Notes under the pieces: model-generated
The model's input: only the letters and a program-made list of their open reading frames with translations
The model's database searches: none
What the model was told of the DNA's origin: nothing
Program-made: the position numbers and the translations under genes
Part shown: positions 1 through 8,695 of the stretch, piece by piece
How positions within the stretch are numbered: the stretch's first letter is position 1
Layout: each line of letters starts with the position of its first letter
DNA from: Paenibacillus paridis
GTDB lineage: Bacteria; Bacillota; Bacilli; Paenibacillales; Paenibacillaceae
Direction of reading: 5' to 3'
NCBI RefSeq assembly: GCF_006345825.1
Contig: NZ_VCIX01000092.1
Span: 930,001 to 994,000, forward strand
Length of the DNA: 64,000 bases

Positions 1-744
1 CATATCGTCATTGTACATTTCCGATACCGAGCTAATATTTTTTGTAGCCCAAGGCAGCGTGTCCTCGCCCATTCTGCCATTATTCCAATAGCCCCAGCGG
101 TTGACACTGCCGTCTGCCCTGACGATCGACAAGTTGTTTGGCGATGCTGCGATGGCAGTAATGTCGGAACGTTTAATTAAGCCAGGCGAATAAGCATTCG
201 CTTCATCGGTATTTTCATCATAAGTACGGCAATAGCTTTCGTTGAAGGTAAAATCGGATCTTGTCATGGCGGAGAGGCAGACATTTCCCCATATCCAAGC
301 CGAGCCCTCCTTGGTGAGCGCAACGTGAAATGAATCACCGCTTGCGATAGCCACAATATCTTTCAGTCCCTTCACTTGTGCGGGCTCTCGGGATACATTG
401 GTTTTCAGCTTGTCAATCATGCCGTTGCCAAGCTGCCCCCATTCATTGGTTCCCCAGGTCCAGACGGTACCGTCTGCTTTCAAAGCAATATTGCCCACCT
501 CTGCAGCGATGGCACCCGGAATTTTCGGCCCACGTTGTGCCTGGTCGTTGCCTTTCCAAGTCCAGATGGTTCCGTCCTTCTCTAGCGCCAGATGCGATTC
601 AAGCATGGAATCGATATCGATAATTCCCGTCAGGGCTATGCCCCTGAGGGTAACATCCTGCTTTGCGAACACCGTATTCGTCTGCAAAGTGCATACCGCC
701 AGCAGAAGCAGCGTCAGTCCCGTCCATTTCTTAAGTGGTCTCAT
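1..744 (-). CDS. RCC1-repeat secreted protein, N-terminal part (cut by window edge)
   Basis: This reading frame stays open from an ATG at 744 to the left edge, giving 248 residues without a stop. The start is supported by AAGGAG about 7 bases upstream. The N-terminus is a typical signal peptide (MRPLKKW, then a Leu/Ala-rich core ending near VFAKQD), so the protein is probably exported. After it come RCC1-type units marked by ALKADGTVWTWGTNEWGQLG and similar G-x-x-HVALT / W-x-WG patterns, which in this family fold into a seven-bladed beta-propeller used for binding. The C-terminus lies outside the window, so a surface anchor cannot be judged. It is a second RCC1 protein besides the large one near 20-24 kb, and its units are more diverged. 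Ligand and function are unknown. Confidence 0.8.
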   Translation of the reverse strand, partial: MRPLKKWTGLTLLLLAVCTLQTNTVFAKQDVTLRGIALTGIIDIDSMLESHLALEKDGTIWTWKGNDQAQRGPKIPGAIAAEVGNIALKADGTVWTWGTNEWGQLGNGMIDKLKTNVSREPAQVKGLKDIVAIASGDSFHVALTKEGSAWIWGNVCLSAMTRSDFTFNESYCRTYDENTDEANAYSPGLIKRSDITAIAASPNNLSIVRADGSVNRWGYWNNGRMGEDTLPWATKNISSVSEMYNDDM

Positions 745-914
745 CCAGTGGACTCCTTCATATGCAATTTAAACTATAAACAGTTAGACGCAGCAGGGAG
801 CCAAAAAGTTATTTAGGTCATTAAAAATAATTAGCGAAAGCTGCTGGGATTCGATGGAAGCGGATGAGCTGCAGATAATCTAATCACGATGAAAATCTGC
901 TTTCTGTAAAAAAA

Positions 915-926
915 TAGTATATACTA
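915..926. promoter_or_regulatory. Perfect 12-bp palindrome upstream of the amidase
   Basis: TAGTATATACTA is a perfect palindrome 46 bases before the amidase start, in the divergent space between the RCC1 gene and the amidase. It could be an operator for a dimeric repressor. Such short AT-rich palindromes also arise by chance. Confidence 0.25.
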
Positions 927-971
927 GCGATATCAAGCATTTATTCGGATGATATAAGGAGTTAATGAGGC

Positions 972-2423
972 ATGGATATCGTTGAAGCAACTATTTCATC
1001 CGTTCAAGAAGCGATGGAGGCTGGCGAGTTAACGTCACGAGCGCTGGTACTCATGTATTTCGAACGCATTGCCGCACATGACAAAGACGGTCTAACGATT
1101 AATTCGGTTCTCGAGCTCAATCCCGATGCGTTATTTATCGCTACGGCGTTAGATAACGAAAGGTTGGCTCAAGGGCCACGAGGCCCGCTTCACGGTATTC
1201 CTATTTTGCTGAAGGATAACATCAATACTGGTGATCTCATGCACACGAGTGCGGGGTCGTTGGCGCTTGCCCATTCCTATGCGGGTGAGGACGCTTTTAT
1301 TGTAAAAAAACTTAGGGAAGCGGGAGCTGTCATTTTAGGCAAGGTAAATATGACGGAATTCGCCAACTTTATGACGGACGGCATGCCTTCAGGCTATAGC
1401 TCGCGCGGTGGTCAAGTACTGAATCCCTACAATATATCAGCGCCGACAGGGGGTTCGAGCGCAGGGTCGGGAGTGGCGGTAGCCTGCAACTTTTGCATGG
1501 CTTCCATCGGTACCGAAACCTCCGGTTCAATATTGAATCCCGGTAACCTGAGTTCTACTGTCGGTATTAAACCAACGGTCGGGCTTGTGAGCCGCAGCGG
1601 CATATTGCCGCTGTCGAACAGTCAGGATACGGCGGGGCCGATGGCAAGAACGGTAACGGATGCCGTGCATGTGTTGAATGCCATCGTTGCCCAAGATGCA
1701 GACGATGCATCCATGGGTGCAGGAAAGTGGCGCAAGCAAAGCGATTACAGCCTGTTCCTTGATCCAAAAGGACTGGAGGGCGCACGTATTGGCATTCCCA
1801 GAGATTATTTTTTCGAGGAATTGACGGACGAGCAGCTTGTGATCTTCAATGATGCGGTGGAGTTGATGAGGCAGCATGGCGCTACGATTGTAGACCCGGC
1901 TGATATCAGGACCGCACGGCAAATCGTCTATTCCTCCGTCGTGCTGAATGAATTTAAGTCGGCGATCAATGCCTATTTGTCGAAGCTGCCTCCAGGCTTC
2001 AAAATTCGCACGCTAAAGGATATTATCGCTTTTAATAACGAGCATCCGGTAGAGGCGCTGAAGTACGGACAATCTACGCTGCTGCTTGTTGAAACCACAA
2101 CCTCAAGCACGCAGACAGAGCTGCCTTATTTGCGGGACCGATTGGCCGATTTGCGATTATGCAAGGAGGAAGGGATAGATGCCACAATGAAGGAGCACGG
2201 CCTTGACGCGCTGCTGTTTCCGGCTGATTTTGGGGCAAGAATTACTTCCCGCGCAGGTTATCCATCGATCGTTGTTCCGGCAGGATATACGGGAAAAGGT
2301 GTGCCGTTCGGCGTTACTTTTGCAGCGCGGGCGTTTGAGGAGCCTATGCTGATTAAGCTGGCATTCGCTTATGAACAGCTCAGCAAGGTACGAAAGGCTC
2401 CTTCCTTAAAAAGCTTTATTTAA
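972..2423 (+). CDS. Amidase signature family protein
   Basis: This 483-residue protein belongs to the amidase signature (AS) hydrolases, which cleave carboxamide bonds. The catalytic triad is visible: Lys81 in LLKDNIN, cis-Ser162 in GGSSAGSG, and nucleophile Ser186 in TETSGSIL. The 24-residue gap between the two serines is the family norm. The usual D-T-G-G-S-[IV]-R nucleophile loop reads T-S-G-S-I-L here, a variant seen in AS members outside the GatA group. The length is that of a general amidase, and no gatB or gatC lies nearby, so it is probably not tRNA amidotransferase. No signal peptide is seen, so it is likely cytoplasmic. AGGAG lies 10 bases before the ATG, and a terminator follows directly. 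The substrate cannot be read from sequence. Confidence 0.9.
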   Translation: MDIVEATISSVQEAMEAGELTSRALVLMYFERIAAHDKDGLTINSVLELNPDALFIATALDNERLAQGPRGPLHGIPILLKDNINTGDLMHTSAGSLALAHSYAGEDAFIVKKLREAGAVILGKVNMTEFANFMTDGMPSGYSSRGGQVLNPYNISAPTGGSSAGSGVAVACNFCMASIGTETSGSILNPGNLSSTVGIKPTVGLVSRSGILPLSNSQDTAGPMARTVTDAVHVLNAIVAQDADDASMGAGKWRKQSDYSLFLDPKGLEGARIGIPRDYFFEELTDEQLVIFNDAVELMRQHGATIVDPADIRTARQIVYSSVVLNEFKSAINAYLSKLPPGFKIRTLKDIIAFNNEHPVEALKYGQSTLLLVETTTSSTQTELPYLRDRLADLRLCKEEGIDATMKEHGLDALLFPADFGARITSRAGYPSIVVPAGYTGKGVPFGVTFAARAFEEPMLIKLAFAYEQLSKVRKAPSLKSFI

Positions 2424-2430
2424 CATCGAC

Positions 2431-2466
2431 AAAACCCCACATTCTTCAAAGGAATGTGGGGTTTTG
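2431..2466. terminator. Intrinsic terminator between amidase and DUF2536 gene
   Basis: The inverted repeat AAAACCCCACATTC / GAATGTGGGGTTTT has a 7-base loop and A and T runs on both sides. It can end the amidase transcript and the convergent DUF2536 transcript. Confidence 0.9.
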
Positions 2467-2467
2467 T

Positions 2468-2677
2468 TTATTTCTTCGCTTTAAAGTGGACAACCGCGCT
2501 ATAGAGCATTTTCTCGATTTTGGGATTGAATACGGCATGATGGCTCACATGGAAAACTTCAAGGAGAAGACCTTTGTTGTTCTCGATTTGTTGATCGATC
2601 TTACGCTCAAGCGTCTTCAAGTCATAAGCTTCAAAAAATTCGATTTTGTTCTCAATTAAATCCAGTCGGAAATCCAT
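2468..2677 (-). CDS. DUF2536 family protein (YrzA-like)
   Basis: This 69-residue protein starts MDFRLDLIENKIEFFEA and ends with SAVVHFKAKK, the pattern of the short cytoplasmic DUF2536 family of bacilli (B. subtilis YrzA). Its function is unknown. A longer frame runs upstream to 2749, but AGGAG 8 bases before the ATG at 2677 and the family length both favour the shorter form. It converges on the amidase and shares its terminator. I recognise the family by its ends and length only. Confidence 0.75.
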   Translation of the reverse strand: MDFRLDLIENKIEFFEAYDLKTLERKIDQQIENNKGLLLEVFHVSHHAVFNPKIEKMLYSAVVHFKAKK

Positions 2678-2824
2678 ATGAATAGCTCCTAATCCAAAAT
2701 GATTATTTGGTTCTATTATACAGTCGTCTTCTTTATTCACAAAGCTCATTTTAAATTTAAGGTATACAGCAGCAAGGCGGAATTATATAATTTAGTAAAA
2801 TTATGGAATGAAAAGAGGCAGACG

Positions 2825-4567
2825 ATGGAACAACAACCAGACATTTTACAAAAAAAAGAAGTAGGAGCAAGCAGCGCACAAGCAAGCATCCCGCAGCGGA
2901 TATGGAAGTATAAGCTTCATTATTTGATTGTCATACCGGCACTATTGCTGCTGCTTCTTTTTAAATGGATCCCATTCTTGAACGGCGTTTTCCTCTCTTT
3001 TGTCGATTATCAAGTGTTTAAGGGGATCTGGGAGAGCGAGTGGGTAGCTTTAAATAACTTCACGCATTTGTTTGACGATCCCGTATTTCGTGAAGTGTTT
3101 AAGAACACCATAGTCATAAAAGGCTTGTATATCCTGATGAGCGGCGTGATCACCTTCTTGCTCGCGCTCGCACTAAGCAGTATACGTTCCAAGCTGCTGA
3201 GAGGATTCTTCTCGTCCTTATTTCTTGTTCCATTCTTTATTCCTTCCGTTGTGTTTGCCAGTATATTCATTTACGCACTCTCGCCAAGCACGTCTCCTTT
3301 TTTCTCAACAGGCTCGTTGATTTTGGTGGATGCGGGTTGGTTTCAGCCTGTGCTGGTCTGCATTGAAGTACTGAAAACATGCGGAATTCCAATCGTAATC
3401 GCGGTTGCAGCTATTGCAGCGAAGCATGCTATGGTAAGCGGTCATGGCAGCGGCGGGATCTCTTTCAAGCAGAGTTATTCGCAAATGAATGTCATACCTG
3501 CGGCAAGGGCGACAGCAGCCTTTATGGTGCTTCAGTTATCGACTTTGCTGACTACGGATTTTGAACTGCTGAATAGCTTGCTGAACCCGTTGGTATACGA
3601 GACAGGGGCTACGTTAGACCATTATAGCTATCAGGCCGGATTTTTAATGATGGAGGTAAGTAAATCTGCTGCTATAAGCATGGTTCAATATGGCATCCAG
3701 CTGCTCTTTACCATACTTGCTTATATCATCGTCAGAGGTTACTTCTTCAAAGATTTATTTCATAGCTATACCAGTGCTTCAGCTATCCAGTCAAACAGCA
3801 ATGCTAAGAGCGCGATCGGCATTGCAACGGCTAGTCTGTATGCTGTAGTCGTCATTTTATTGCTTTTTATGTTATTTATTTTTCCGTTTACAGGATCATC
3901 GAATACGGACGTGACTAACAACCAGGTAGGGCAGCTGTTTACGTTTTCGAATACTTTCTATCATGTATTTGTTGATCTGTTTGCTGTATTTATATTTATG
4001 CTTATTACCGTTACGCTGGCTTACCCTCTAACGGTCAGAAGGCTGCCAGGCAGAAGAGCATATAAGCTGTTGCTGCTGCTTTCCTTCACGATGAGCGGCG
4101 GGCAAATCAGTGAATACATGTTTGCCCGAAATTTAGAAATGGTAAATACCATTTTCCCTCAGCTGTTTTTTGGTTTATTTAATCTAGCAGTCGTATTCGT
4201 ACTCAAGAGTATATTTAATGCCAAGCATGCCGATTTAAAAATGCAGGCGGAAGCAGCGGGAAGGGGAGAGCTGCATACGTTCTTCACGCTTTTTATCCCG
4301 AAAATATGGAAGCCTTTGCTTGCCCTTGGGGCATTGCACTTTGTCATGCTGTGGAATGCCTATTATCCATCGCTGATTTATATGGCCAATCCGGAAAACC
4401 AATCCCCCATGCTCCAATTTATGCTGTTAACGAACACAGGGGAGTGGGACGCCAAGCAAATTCTCCGCCTTGGCGCATGGCTGAGCTTGCCTTCGGTTCT
4501 TTTATTTCTACTGTTTCGGAGATGGTTGACCTCCGAGGTGCTGATCGGCTCGATCAGAAAGCTGTAA
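2825..4567 (+). CDS. Fused two-domain ABC sugar permease, orphan
   Basis: This 580-residue polytopic membrane protein looks like two carbohydrate-importer permeases joined end to end. The N-terminal half resembles LplB/MalF-type subunits: a charged cytosolic start, a first membrane segment near residues 30-55, and a YQVFKGIWESEWVALNNF loop typical of that family. The C-terminal half resembles LplC/MalG subunits, with an EAA loop (QAEAAGRGELHTFFTLFIP) and an ending like IGSIRKL. The EAA loop of the first half is degenerate. Normally the two permeases are separate genes beside a binding protein. Here no binding protein or ATPase is adjacent, so a housekeeping ATPase such as MsmX would have to serve it. 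AAGAGG 7 bases before the ATG sets this start in preference to an upstream in-frame one at 2699. The substrate is unknown. Confidence 0.8.
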   Translation: MEQQPDILQKKEVGASSAQASIPQRIWKYKLHYLIVIPALLLLLLFKWIPFLNGVFLSFVDYQVFKGIWESEWVALNNFTHLFDDPVFREVFKNTIVIKGLYILMSGVITFLLALALSSIRSKLLRGFFSSLFLVPFFIPSVVFASIFIYALSPSTSPFFSTGSLILVDAGWFQPVLVCIEVLKTCGIPIVIAVAAIAAKHAMVSGHGSGGISFKQSYSQMNVIPAARATAAFMVLQLSTLLTTDFELLNSLLNPLVYETGATLDHYSYQAGFLMMEVSKSAAISMVQYGIQLLFTILAYIIVRGYFFKDLFHSYTSASAIQSNSNAKSAIGIATASLYAVVVILLLFMLFIFPFTGSSNTDVTNNQVGQLFTFSNTFYHVFVDLFAVFIFMLITVTLAYPLTVRRLPGRRAYKLLLLLSFTMSGGQISEYMFARNLEMVNTIFPQLFFGLFNLAVVFVLKSIFNAKHADLKMQAEAAGRGELHTFFTLFIPKIWKPLLALGALHFVMLWNAYYPSLIYMANPENQSPMLQFMLLTNTGEWDAKQILRLGAWLSLPSVLLFLLFRRWLTSEVLIGSIRKL

Positions 4568-4671
4568 TTTTATATTTGTTATAAATGTTACTAATTTGTT
4601 AACGGAATTTATGGGCATCAAGCCATCCGTTCTTGTAAAATAGAGATAGAAGATAAAGGGGGTATATACAG

Positions 4672-4791
4672 ATGGGAGTTCCTGTAGGCGTTTGGATTTT
4701 TTCGGGTATAATCGTTGTACTGCTCACTTGGCTTACGCTATGGATTACTAAGAAAGCTTATTCCAAAAAATGGGATGAATCGGATCATTAA
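4672..4791 (+). CDS. Small single-span membrane protein (39 aa)
   Basis: This short gene begins ATG at 4672 behind AAAGGGGG (8-base spacing) and encodes 39 residues. A hydrophobic segment of about 20 residues (VWIFSGIIVVLLTWLTLWIT) is followed by a charged tail, KKAYSKKWDESDH. The layout predicts one membrane span with a cytoplasmic C-terminus. A terminator follows it, so it looks like an independent unit or the last gene after the fused permease. Its position makes it a candidate small partner of that transporter, but that is only proximity. I do not recognise a named family. Confidence 0.6.
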   Translation: MGVPVGVWIFSGIIVVLLTWLTLWITKKAYSKKWDESDH

Positions 4792-4825
4792 TTTGCGTAG
4801 AGTCCATAAATGATGAATAAATTAG

Positions 4826-4864
4826 AAATAAGACGCTTTGGCCATTAGCTAAAGCGTCTTATTT
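4826..4864. terminator. Intrinsic terminator after the small membrane protein
   Basis: AAATAAGACGCTTT pairs perfectly with AAAGCGTCTTATTT across an 11-base loop. Being A/T-flanked on both strands, it could work in either direction. Confidence 0.85.
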
Positions 4865-4942
4865 GTTCGTACAGAATGGTATATAATATGGTTGGGAAAT
4901 CATGTATAATGTGGATACCAATTTTGAAGGAGCTGCCGGTTA

Positions 4943-6322
4943 TTGAATAGCTATGAATTGAATTATAGGCTTGTACATAAGAAAGAGGAGCAATATTATA
5001 CGCTGGCACTCGTGTTTAGCATTTTGGTTTACCTTGGCGCGTTGATCTCAGTTGTGTTTATTTTCGTGGTTTTAGCGCTTATTCTTCTGCCGTTGTTCGC
5101 CCAAGGCATCATGCTCGCCCATATTCGTACGAATGGCGTTAGGATTACATCCCGGCAATTCCCTGAAATATTCGAAATCGTCCAAGAGCAATGCGGCAAG
5201 ATGGGTTTTGAAGCGATTCCAGACGTTTTTGTTATGGAGTCAAGCGGCGTGTTAAATGCGTTTGCCTCGCGGTTTTTTAGAAAAAACATGGTTGTGCTGT
5301 ATTCCGATCTCTTTGAATTGATTCAGAAGGAGGGAGAGAAGGAACTAGCCTTCGTAATCGCGCATGAGCTTGCTCATCTGAAACGGAAGCATTTGTCCAA
5401 GCAGCTGTTCATTCTCCCCGCCATGTGGCTGCCGTTTCTCGGTGAAGCCTATTCACGCGCATGCGAATATACTTGTGACCGGATGGCTGTTTATTATACG
5501 AATAACGTGGAAGCGGCCATGAATGGGTTGACGATCTTAGCCATTGGGAAAACACTTTACCGTCGTGTGGACCGGGAAGAATATTTGCTGCAAAGCAGCA
5601 ATGAGAGAGGGCTATTTGTATGGCTATCCGAGAAGCTGTCCACGCACCCTACGCTTCCCAAGCGCATTTATGCGATTCAGCAGTTTGCGGGGTTACCTTC
5701 AAGTATCGTATTTAAACCGCAAAGGATCGGTTTGATTCTTACACTGGCCTCCGCTGTGTTCATCGTTGGAGCGTTGTCCTTCGGCTTCTTGGTGTCCAAA
5801 TCGGTCTCCACTTGGGTGACCACATTGGAAGAAAGAGGTTCGGCCGAAGAACTGCTGGCCGCGGCTTCCGCTTCAGATGCAAGCGAGGTTCAAGCGCTGT
5901 TAGATTCTGGCGCAGATCCGAATGCGGCCGATGAGGAAGGATGGACTTCCTTAATGTGGGCGGCACAATTCAACGAAACGGAAATAGGCTCGGCTTTGCT
6001 GGATGCGGGAGCAAATCCTGACCTGGTAGAGTTTAGCTATGAAGAAACGGCTCTCACAATCGCATTGTATAATTTCAGCTTTGAAATGGTCACGCTGCTT
6101 CTGGAGGAAGGGGCAAATCCGGATCTGGAGGATAGTACGGGCTGGACGCCGCTGATGACGGCAGCAACCAATGGAGATATGGAGGCGGCAATATTATTGT
6201 TGAAAGCCGGGGCTAATCCAGCGAAAACAGATCATAACGGGTATACAGCGGGTGATTATGCGAGTGATAACGGTTTTGACGATCTGGCGCTGCTGCTGCA
6301 AAAAACAGGCGAAGACGTGTAA
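4943..6322 (+). CDS. M48 zinc metalloprotease fused to ankyrin repeats
   Basis: This 459-residue protein starts with TTG behind AAGGAG. Two hydrophobic segments near residues 20-55 suggest a membrane anchor. An M48 (Ste24/HtpX-like) peptidase domain follows with the zinc motif HELAH at 141-145 and a downstream E-x3-D ligand motif at 175 (EYTCD). A further hydrophobic segment lies near residues 255-280. From about residue 305 the protein is built of ankyrin repeats (AAQFNETEIGSALLDAGANP, LLEEGANPDLEDSTGWTPL, LLKAGANP), which usually bind proteins. HtpX-type enzymes lack such a tail. The ankyrin half may deliver substrates or sense partners on the inner face of the membrane. Topology is inferred from hydrophobicity only. 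Confidence 0.85.
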   Translation: MNSYELNYRLVHKKEEQYYTLALVFSILVYLGALISVVFIFVVLALILLPLFAQGIMLAHIRTNGVRITSRQFPEIFEIVQEQCGKMGFEAIPDVFVMESSGVLNAFASRFFRKNMVVLYSDLFELIQKEGEKELAFVIAHELAHLKRKHLSKQLFILPAMWLPFLGEAYSRACEYTCDRMAVYYTNNVEAAMNGLTILAIGKTLYRRVDREEYLLQSSNERGLFVWLSEKLSTHPTLPKRIYAIQQFAGLPSSIVFKPQRIGLILTLASAVFIVGALSFGFLVSKSVSTWVTTLEERGSAEELLAAASASDASEVQALLDSGADPNAADEEGWTSLMWAAQFNETEIGSALLDAGANPDLVEFSYEETALTIALYNFSFEMVTLLLEEGANPDLEDSTGWTPLMTAATNGDMEAAILLLKAGANPAKTDHNGYTAGDYASDNGFDDLALLLQKTGEDV

Positions 6323-6324
6323 AA

Positions 6325-6353
6325 AAAGAAGCTTGAGCAATCAAGCTTCTTTC
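6325..6353. terminator. Intrinsic terminator after the M48-ankyrin gene
   Basis: AAAGAAGCTTGA and TCAAGCTTCTTT pair around a 4-base loop, with A and T runs. It also lies downstream of the two minus-strand tRNA genes and can end their transcript. Confidence 0.85.
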
Positions 6354-6386
6354 ATTTATATAGTATGCTTTAAATGTTGTGAACGA

Positions 6387-6463
6387 TGGTCGGGACGACA
6401 CGATTTGAACATGCGACCCCCTGGTCCCAAACCAGGTGCTCTACCAAGCTGAGCTACGTCCCG
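6387..6463 (-). tRNA. tRNA-Pro (TGG anticodon)
   Basis: Read on the minus strand it begins CGGGACGTAGCTCAG, has the anticodon stem CCTGG/CCAGG around TTTGGGA (anticodon TGG), a T-arm with TTCAAAT, and an acceptor stem CGGGACG/CGTCCCG followed by A and an encoded CCA. All cloverleaf stems pair. Confidence 0.97.
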
Positions 6464-6474
6464 CTAAAAAAGAG

Positions 6475-6550
<76 letters not shown>

Positions 6551-6643
6551 ACGTGTATTTCGTTAAGCACAAGATGTATTATTGCATAGAACCTATTTCA
6601 ATTGCAAGTGTTTTTTTTATTTTTTTTGGGAAGGTGGATGAGG

Positions 6644-7765
6644 ATGAAAATCGTGCTGGCGCCAGACTCTTTCAAAGGCTCAGGAAGCGCTTATCAGATC
6701 GCAAAAGCAATGGAAATGGGGATTCGGAAAGTGAAGCCAGACGCCGAAATTATTCAGCTTCCAATGGCGGATGGGGGCGAGGGGACGATGGAGATCCTAG
6801 TGCATGCAACGGTTGGCCATTTTGTAGCACTGGCTGTGCATGATCCTCTAGGCCGAAGGATAGAAGCAAAATATGGCGTGCTGGGTGACGGCTTGACTGC
6901 CGTCATCGAGCTGGCGGAGGCTTCGGGTTTGCCATTGCTGGGTCCGCATGAAAGGAAACCGATGCATACCTCGACCTACGGTACAGGTGAAATGATTAAC
7001 CATGCGCTTCAGGCAGGTTACCGCCAGTTTATCGTGTGTCTGGGCGGCAGTGCCACAAACGACGGAGGGGCTGGTATGCTTCAGGCACTCGGTCTGAAGC
7101 TGCTGGACGAAAGAGGGGCGGAGCTTTCTCCAGGGGGGATGCATTTGACGAATCTGCGTTCAATCGATGATTCGAATTTTAATGCTAATATCCGTGCTAG
7201 CCAATTCATCATCGCAGGAGATGTCCGTAACCCTCTGTGCGGGGATCAAGGAGCTTCCTTTGTATTCGCCCCGCAAAAAGGGGCCAGTGCGGAGGAGGTT
7301 CATTTATTGGACCAAGCGCTATTGCGATACGCGGATGTGATCCGCGAGCATACCGGGCTGGATGTAGCGAGTCAGCCCGGTAGCGGTGCTGCTGGTGGAA
7401 CGGGTTCTGCTTTGCTGGCATTTTTCGGTGCCGATATGCAAGCGGGCGCCCGCCTTGTGATGGACAAGATTCATTTCGATGAGCAAATTCAAGATGCAGA
7501 TTGGATCATTACAGGCGAAGGAAGACTGGATGGTCAGACTGGTGGAGGCAAAGTTATAGAAGCCGTGTGCCGATCAGCTGCCCTGCATCACATTCCGGTC
7601 ATTGCCGTTTGCGGGTCCGTCGAGGCCAATCAGGAAGTGGCAGCAAGACTTGGGCTGCGCGCCGCCTTTTCACTCGTGCCGGGACCCTGCACCGTCCAGG
7701 AAGCCATAGGACATACGGAAGAGTGGCTGCAAGACCGAATGGCACATATTTTTAGTCTTCTATAG
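6644..7765 (+). CDS. glxK: Glycerate kinase (GarK/GlxK type I)
   Basis: This 373-residue protein matches type I glycerate kinases, which phosphorylate D-glycerate with ATP to feed lower glycolysis. The N-terminus MKIVLAPDSFKGS, the MADGGEGT loop near residue 45, the GGSATNDGGAGML nucleotide-site motif and ITGEGRLDGQT near the C-terminal third are all family signatures. The ATG at 6644 has AAGG 9 bases upstream. An in-frame ATG at 6638 is too close to that site, and the frame open to 6602 lacks one. No glyoxylate or glucarate genes are nearby, so the source of glycerate is not shown. The gene stands alone. Confidence 0.93.
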   Translation: MKIVLAPDSFKGSGSAYQIAKAMEMGIRKVKPDAEIIQLPMADGGEGTMEILVHATVGHFVALAVHDPLGRRIEAKYGVLGDGLTAVIELAEASGLPLLGPHERKPMHTSTYGTGEMINHALQAGYRQFIVCLGGSATNDGGAGMLQALGLKLLDERGAELSPGGMHLTNLRSIDDSNFNANIRASQFIIAGDVRNPLCGDQGASFVFAPQKGASAEEVHLLDQALLRYADVIREHTGLDVASQPGSGAAGGTGSALLAFFGADMQAGARLVMDKIHFDEQIQDADWIITGEGRLDGQTGGGKVIEAVCRSAALHHIPVIAVCGSVEANQEVAARLGLRAAFSLVPGPCTVQEAIGHTEEWLQDRMAHIFSLL

Positions 7766-7891
7766 ACAGTTACTGCGGCAACACATCATTGATGTTAGAG
7801 TGCGGGGCACTGTTCATTTGGATGAATACACTTTTAATGACAAATGGCCTATAATCGAATGATTACCCTAACATCGGAGGATTAGTTAATC

Positions 7892-8605
7892 GTGACTAGA
7901 GCAGTTGGAGAAATTAGCGAGATTCGCCGTTATCCTGTGAAGTCATTTGCTGGAGAACGACTTGACACATGCATGATTGACAGCTACGGCATTTATGGAG
8001 ACCGTTTTTGCGCTTTTTATGATGAGAGGAAAGAGGGATGGGACAGCTTCTTTACAGCGAGAAAAAACGCTAGCATGCTATCCTATCAAGCCAGGTTGAT
8101 CGGTGAAACGGTAATGGTTAAAGGGCCGGATGGCAGAAGCTTTGGTTGGAATGAAGAGCTTCTAAGTGAAATTCAACCCTTATCCAGACAGAAGCTGTCG
8201 ATGAAGAGCTACTCTGCTCCAAACCCAGAAAATCCCGAGCTAAAGTCCGTCGATCTTGGCAGCATTTTAATCATTACAGACACATCGTTACGCAAACTAG
8301 AAGATCTATGGGGCAAGGCTTTGGATCACCGTCGTTTCCGTGCGAATTTTCTTATCACATTAAGCGATAGCTCGTTTGATGAGGGGGAATGGATGGGCAA
8401 ACAATTAGAAGTGGGTGATGCAGCTCTGCAAGTGGACCAATACTGTGAGCGCTGCTCCATGATTACGCTTGATCCAGATTCGCTTGAACGGGATGCCTCT
8501 CTCTTGAAGCGGGTCAATGAGGAGCTGAATTTGAAATTCGGCGTGTATGCTTCCGTCAAGCAGACGGGGAATGTACGAATTGGGGATAAAGTATACATAA
8601 AGTAA
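7892..8605 (+). CDS. MOSC domain-containing protein
   Basis: This 237-residue cytoplasmic protein starts with GTG behind GGAGG (11-base spacing). The N-terminus (EISEIRRYPVKSFAGE) is the MOSC N-terminal beta-barrel signature. The C-terminal part carries the MOSC core, including the conserved cysteine region QVDQYCERCSMITLDP. MOSC domains bind molybdenum cofactor-type sulfur carriers or act in metal-sulfur chemistry and detoxification, as in YiiM and mARC. No molybdenum cofactor gene is adjacent, so the substrate is open. Confidence 0.85.
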   Translation: MTRAVGEISEIRRYPVKSFAGERLDTCMIDSYGIYGDRFCAFYDERKEGWDSFFTARKNASMLSYQARLIGETVMVKGPDGRSFGWNEELLSEIQPLSRQKLSMKSYSAPNPENPELKSVDLGSILIITDTSLRKLEDLWGKALDHRRFRANFLITLSDSSFDEGEWMGKQLEVGDAALQVDQYCERCSMITLDPDSLERDASLLKRVNEELNLKFGVYASVKQTGNVRIGDKVYIK

Positions 8606-8638
8606 TTAGCGGTAAAGCCTTATGATTTCGGATATGAA

Positions 8639-8674
8639 AGAAGCAGCCCTGCGACATGCAGCGGCTGCTTCTCT
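8639..8674. terminator. Bidirectional intrinsic terminator
   Basis: AGAAGCAGCC pairs with GGCTGCTTCT around a 14-base loop between the convergent MOSC and CNNM genes. Confidence 0.8.
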
Positions 8675-8695
8675 TGGTTATGCATAAGTTAGCTG

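Noticed and set aside
2699..2824. Longer N-terminus for the fused permease
   Set aside because: It would overlap the promoter side of the DUF2536 gene and has no ribosome site; AAGAGG supports the ATG at 2825.
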